Of a stretch of 64,000 nucleotides of DNA, positions 60,273 to 64,000 are shown piece after piece. Position numbers and translations under genes: made by a program. The first letter of the stretch is position 1, and each line of letters opens with the position of its first letter. The notes under the pieces are model-generated. The model was not told where the DNA came from. It ran no database searches and saw only the letters and a list, made by a program, of their open reading frames with translations. This stretch comes from Ptychodera flava (taxonomy: Eukaryota > Hemichordata > Enteropneusta > Ptychoderidae): positions 18,333,283 through 18,397,282 of the forward strand of contig NC_091943.1 in assembly GCF_041260155.1 (NCBI RefSeq), read 5' to 3'.

Positions 60273-60469
60273 ACTTTTATTGGACCGTATTTAGTGGACA
60301 TTTAAGACTTTTGTGTGTTTGAGTTTTGTTTTTGTATTACGGTTAACTTTGATACTTTCTGTGGTGAAAGTATTTGATACTGAGTAGAATGACTTTTAAA
60401 TTTTAGCAGACATATGTTTCATTGAGGTAGAGTTGACTTTTCAGATCCTCAGATTCAGATCCTCAGATC

Positions 60470-61145
60470 CTCAGATTCAGATCCTCAGATCTCAGACCTC
60501 AGATCCTATAACTTCAGATGCAGATTCATAATTAAAATTTCACAATTTTCAAAGTTTAATGAAATATACTGATAAATAAAATATAATTTACATTTGAAAA
60601 GGCTTTAGAAATTATTTTATTTCTATTTTGAATCTTGAACTTAAAAACTTCGATCTCAGAATCAGAACGTCATCCGTCGAAGACAGGGTGCGCAATGATT
60701 CCACTTGTTATGTCATCACGTGAACGTTCCCTCATAGAGATAAACACACCCGCGCGCGATCGAACGATCAAGACCGCGACGATCATGTAAATGCTGGCTA
60801 TCGACAGTCCGTATTTTACCATCGTTCGTAATATTGATGGCGAGGGAATATCACTAATCCATGTTGAAGGCCAGTGACCCCGGGATAAATCAGAATTCAG
60901 GGGTAGGAAGAAGCAAGTTAGCTAATCTGTAATTGTAGACCCGTGTTCGTTGAAACTTGTTGAGCGAAAACGTTTACGTAGACTTGGTTTTTTTTCATAA
61001 CTGCTTTGTACATGTCATATTCAAATTATTAAATTTAATATTGCAATCATACTATTAATACGGGTATTGTAAAAGGCTTGTAAATTCGAATCTGCATCTG
61101 AAGTTATAGGATCTGAAATCTGAGATCTGAGGATCTGAATCTGAG
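60470..61145. mobile_element. Foldback element with 57-bp arms made of CAGATC words
   Basis: Arms 60470-60526 and 61089-61145 are inverted with about two mismatches (CTCAGATTCAGATCCTCAGA). The left arm is preceded by more CAGATCCT repeats. The interior is AT-rich except 60660-60800 and holds no gene. The second unit lacks this segment. Confidence 0.65.
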
Positions 61146-61149
61146 TATA

Positions 61150-61562
61150 GCAGAGAGTTTAGAGAGCAGAGAGTTTAGCAGTAAAGCTGTTGCTTTAGTT
61201 CCAGTAAGCTGTTGCCGTAGTTCCTGTTGAATGCTGTATTTAACCATTAAAGAATATAAGCCGAATGGCAGAGAGCTGTAATACACGACTCCCAGTGTTT
61301 TATTGGCCTGGGTTGGGCCGTTAACCCCAGTAGAACTTCGCCGGCAGGTACCATTAAGTCAGAAACCCTTACGGGGCCTCTAAGCAGTGTAGTATTACTC
61401 AGGCCGGCTACAACTGTGTAAAGCCCTGTACGAACCCGACTCACGACACAAAGGCCAGAAAGAGACAAAGTGTCGCACATCTTTGTCATCGTCACTGGCC
61501 TTCGACGCCGCGAGGTACGCAGAGTCCGAGTAGGGAGTGAGCTCCCCGGTGTGGCACTTCCG
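61150..61562 (+). repeat. Direct repeat, copy 1 (LTR-like)
   Basis: GCAGAGAGTTTAGAGAGCAG to the GTGGCACTTCCGG end matches 63574-64000 with small indels. It has ATTAAAG and AATACACGACTCCCAGTG, as near the end of an LTR, but no partner ends or primer site could be fixed. Confidence 0.75.
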
Positions 61563-61639
61563 GGCCTGTAGATCGTCGCGTCAGTGTGTGTATCTCAGAG
61601 AGAGTAGCAGTGTGTGTGTTGTGTTTCTTGTGTGTGTGT

Positions 61640-62161
61640 GTGTGCGAGTGGATATACGCATGCGTACTTCGTTCCCTACCAGGCGCCAAATGTAAATTAA
61701 TTATTTTACACATTAGAAGAACATATTCATACGAAAAGGGTGTATTTGCATGCATTTATCAATAAAAAACTACTATAGCATAAGTATAAATAAATCAATA
61801 CAGACATAAGTAAATACATATATGAGTGAAAAAACATACATATATGTGAACCAATTCACACAAGACCTATGAAGACAGACATATACATACATACGTGCAT
61901 ACGTACGTGCATACATACATACGTACGTGCATACATACATACATACATACATACATACATACATACATACATACATACATACATACATACATACATACAT
62001 CATACATACATACATACATACATACATACATACATACATACATACATACATACATACATAGCCCATATGCACTCATGCACGCACGCACGCACATACACAC
62101 AAACCCACACACTCATGTACATACATACATACATACATACATACATACATACATACATACA

Positions 62162-62195
<34 letters not shown>

Positions 62196-62290
62196 CATAC
62201 ATACATATACACACATACAGGATCGAAAAGTTTACATGAGGGGAACGAAGTACGCATGCGTATATCCACTCGCACACACACACACACTGC
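61640..62290. repeat. Inverted repeat enclosing a CATA array
   Basis: GTGCGAGTGGATATACGCAT (about 61642-61661) is the inverse of the module end at about 62254-62276. Between them are the unit head (61678-61880) and a CATA array (61880-62212). Confidence 0.75.
61678..62212 (+). repeat. Unit head copy 2 and (CATA)n array
   Basis: 61678-61880 is nearly identical to 59134-59337. The CATA array is shorter than in copy 1 and has the same GCACTCATGCACGCACGC interruption. Confidence 0.88.
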
Positions 62291-62449
62291 TACTCGGAAA
62301 AGTTTACATGAGGGGGAACGAAATACGCATGCGTATATCTACTCGCACACACACACACACACACACACACCTGCTCTGAAAAGTTTACATGAGGGGGAAC
62401 GAAATACGCATGCGTATATCTACTCGCACACACACACACACACACACTG
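62219..62449 (+). repeat. Three tandem ~75-bp modules with TACGCATGCGTA
   Basis: Copies start near 62219, 62290 and 62372, each ending in CTCGCACACACAC. They are nearly identical except the length of the CA run and one base beside the palindrome. Confidence 0.88.
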
Positions 62450-62742
62450 ATCCACGCCGCCCTGGAAGATATCCTATAATGCATTGCTGTAAGCCCAACG
62501 CCTAAACCGGAAATAGGCTCATTTGGCGTCAATACACCAAGGCGAGCGGACCGGCCTCGCTCATCCAATCTTGCCGCATATGGCAAGCAATTGCGATAAT
62601 GACGAATGCTTTATTTCCAAAAATCAGTAAATGACATGCTTTATCCATCCGTACTTCAGTGAGACACGTTCCCAAGTCAGTAAATGACGATGGGGCCGGG
62701 GTACCCCAGGCCTCCCACAAGTATCAGAGTGTTCACAGCCCC

Positions 62743-62893
62743 GTGGATAGCTGTGATATCGCAGCGGTACTCGTGGCGAACGCGATCGAGTCATTGGGGT
62801 CATCGCCACAGGGACTGTGGCGATGACCCCAAACCAATGACCCGAGCGCGTTCGACACGCAACAAGTACCGCTGCGATATCACAGCTACCCCG
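62743..62893. mobile_element. GC-rich foldback, ~70-bp arms, 3-nt loop
   Basis: The centre TCATCGCCACAG / CTGTGGCGATGA has a GGA loop (62812-62814). The outer arms share TAGCTGTGATATCGCAGCGG (62748-62767) and its inverse at 62869-62888. Arms are imperfect in between. No coding. Confidence 0.75.
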
Positions 62894-63573
62894 TGGATTG
62901 TTGTAGCGAAGCCAGCAGTTTTTCTCACAGAAACAAGTTGCATAATGTACTCAGTAAAACGTTGTCAGGTACATGTAACATGAAAACTGACTGACGTCGA
63001 AGTGACTAAGGCACCGGGATTGATTTGACCACAAACAACGACAAGAGGGTGTGAATTACTTGGGTCGAAACGGACAGGGGTCGAGGTGACCTGCTGCCCC
63101 GGTCCTCAACTGCAGGCCTGACGGCCTGGCTATGTTTACATTAGGCGTCCACATTTTAGAAAATCACTAAAAGTAGGCAAAAAGAAAGCCCCCATTACGT
63201 GAAAACACTAGGGGTCGATAGGGGTCGGATGACAGTTTGACAATAAGAGTCGAATGATACTACATTGACCGGGTTGACCATATGACTTTCATCAAAAAAC
63301 GTCCGGGGAAAAGTGAATACATTTGATGTTTGACCAAACTTTACAAAGCATCAATTTTTCGATCAAAAAATTCACGCGTAGAACTAATGAAAATTCGTAA
63401 AAAAATACCACTGCCTTGTACATCAGGCACTAAAATGTCGTAGGCGTGAAAATGAGTTTATTAGAAAATACACAGTGGCTCTTAATATTAGTTTGAAAAT
63501 TCCAGTTCTCCGTACTCCGTTGCTGTCTCCCTGCTGAGTGGAGCTACGTACGATCCTGAGTAAAGTAATTAAA
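62894..63573. other. Sequence with no recognised feature
   Basis: Unique-looking intergenic sequence with several GGGGTCGA-like words (63070, 63212, 63221). No gene recognised. Confidence 0.5.
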
Positions 63574-64000
63574 GCAGAGAGTTTAGAGAGCAGAGAGTTT
63601 AGCAGTAAAGCTGTTGCTTTAGTTCCAGTAAGCTGTTGCTGTAGTTCCTGTTGAATGCTGTATTTAACCATTAAAGAATATAAGCCGAATGGCAGAGAGC
63701 TGTAATACACGACTCCCAGTGTTTTATTGGCCTGGGTTGGGCCGTTAACCCCAGCAGAACTTCGCCGGCATGGCAGGTACCATTAAGTCAGAAACCCTTA
63801 CGGGGCCTCTAAGCAGTGTAGTATTACTCAGGCCGGCTACCACTTTACCACTGTGTAAAGCCCTGTACGAACCCGACTCACGACACAAAGGCCAGAAAGA
63901 GAAAAAGTGTCGCACATCTTTGTCATCGTCACTAGCCTTCGACGCCGCGAGGTACGTAGAGTCCGAGTTAGGAGTGAGCTCCCCGGTGTGCCACTTCCGG
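63574..64000 (+). repeat. Direct repeat, copy 2 (runs off the window)
   Basis: Matches 61150-61562 with small insertions (TGGCA near 63769; a CACTTTAC duplication near 63840). It continues beyond the window. Confidence 0.8.

Overview
The window is eukaryotic nuclear DNA. It has split genes with GT-AG introns, a chromovirus-free Ty3/gypsy LTR retrotransposon, many small DNA transposons, satellites and long CATA, TA, AC and GACA microsatellites. Nothing prokaryotic was seen. The style (pearl/DINE-like elements, TTAA-target MITEs, tandemly duplicated metabolic genes) suits a marine invertebrate, perhaps an invertebrate deuterostome. The species cannot be named from the sequence.

Only one host gene family was found. 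Two short-chain dehydrogenase/reductase (SDR) paralogues, similar to bacterial-type D-3-hydroxybutyrate dehydrogenase, lie head to head. Gene A is on the minus strand (1029-11797) and gene B on the plus strand (22232-55541). Both have eight coding exons with matching phases and almost identical exon lengths. Gene A is open through all eight exons (262 codons plus stop) but has Ala where the catalytic Ser and Tyr should be. Gene B keeps Ser, Tyr and Lys but lacks one base in exon 5, which shifts the frame, and has an altered glycine motif. As sequenced, neither encodes a standard enzyme.

Layout: 1-570, fragment of a duplicated block with a 380-bp TTAA element. 1029-11797, gene A, its introns filled with repeats. 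11909-13831, three nested insertions. 13832-18828, intergenic. 18829-22083, block copy 2. 22232-55541, gene B, whose sixth intron is 26.5 kb and holds a ~720-bp tandem repeat (31.3-34.7 kb), two 77-bp satellite arrays (36.1-36.9 and 37.9-40.7 kb), a gypsy element (42720-51576) and several MITEs. 56000-59133, block copy 3. 59134-64000, microsatellite-rich duplicated units with foldback sequences.

The gypsy element has LTRs of 585 and 583 bp that are nearly identical, a primer site complementary to the 3' end of tRNA-Trp, and an intact gag. A textbook -1 frameshift site (TTTAAAC, 6-nt spacer, 9-bp stem, possible pseudoknot) leads into the protease frame, and the integrase frame is intact. The reverse transcriptase and RNase H part, by contrast, is broken several times within 1.4 kb and has lost its YxDD catalytic motif.

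The direct repeat of the 3.2-kb block on both sides of gene B suggests a tandem duplication of about 37 kb. A further SDR copy may therefore lie beyond position 64000.
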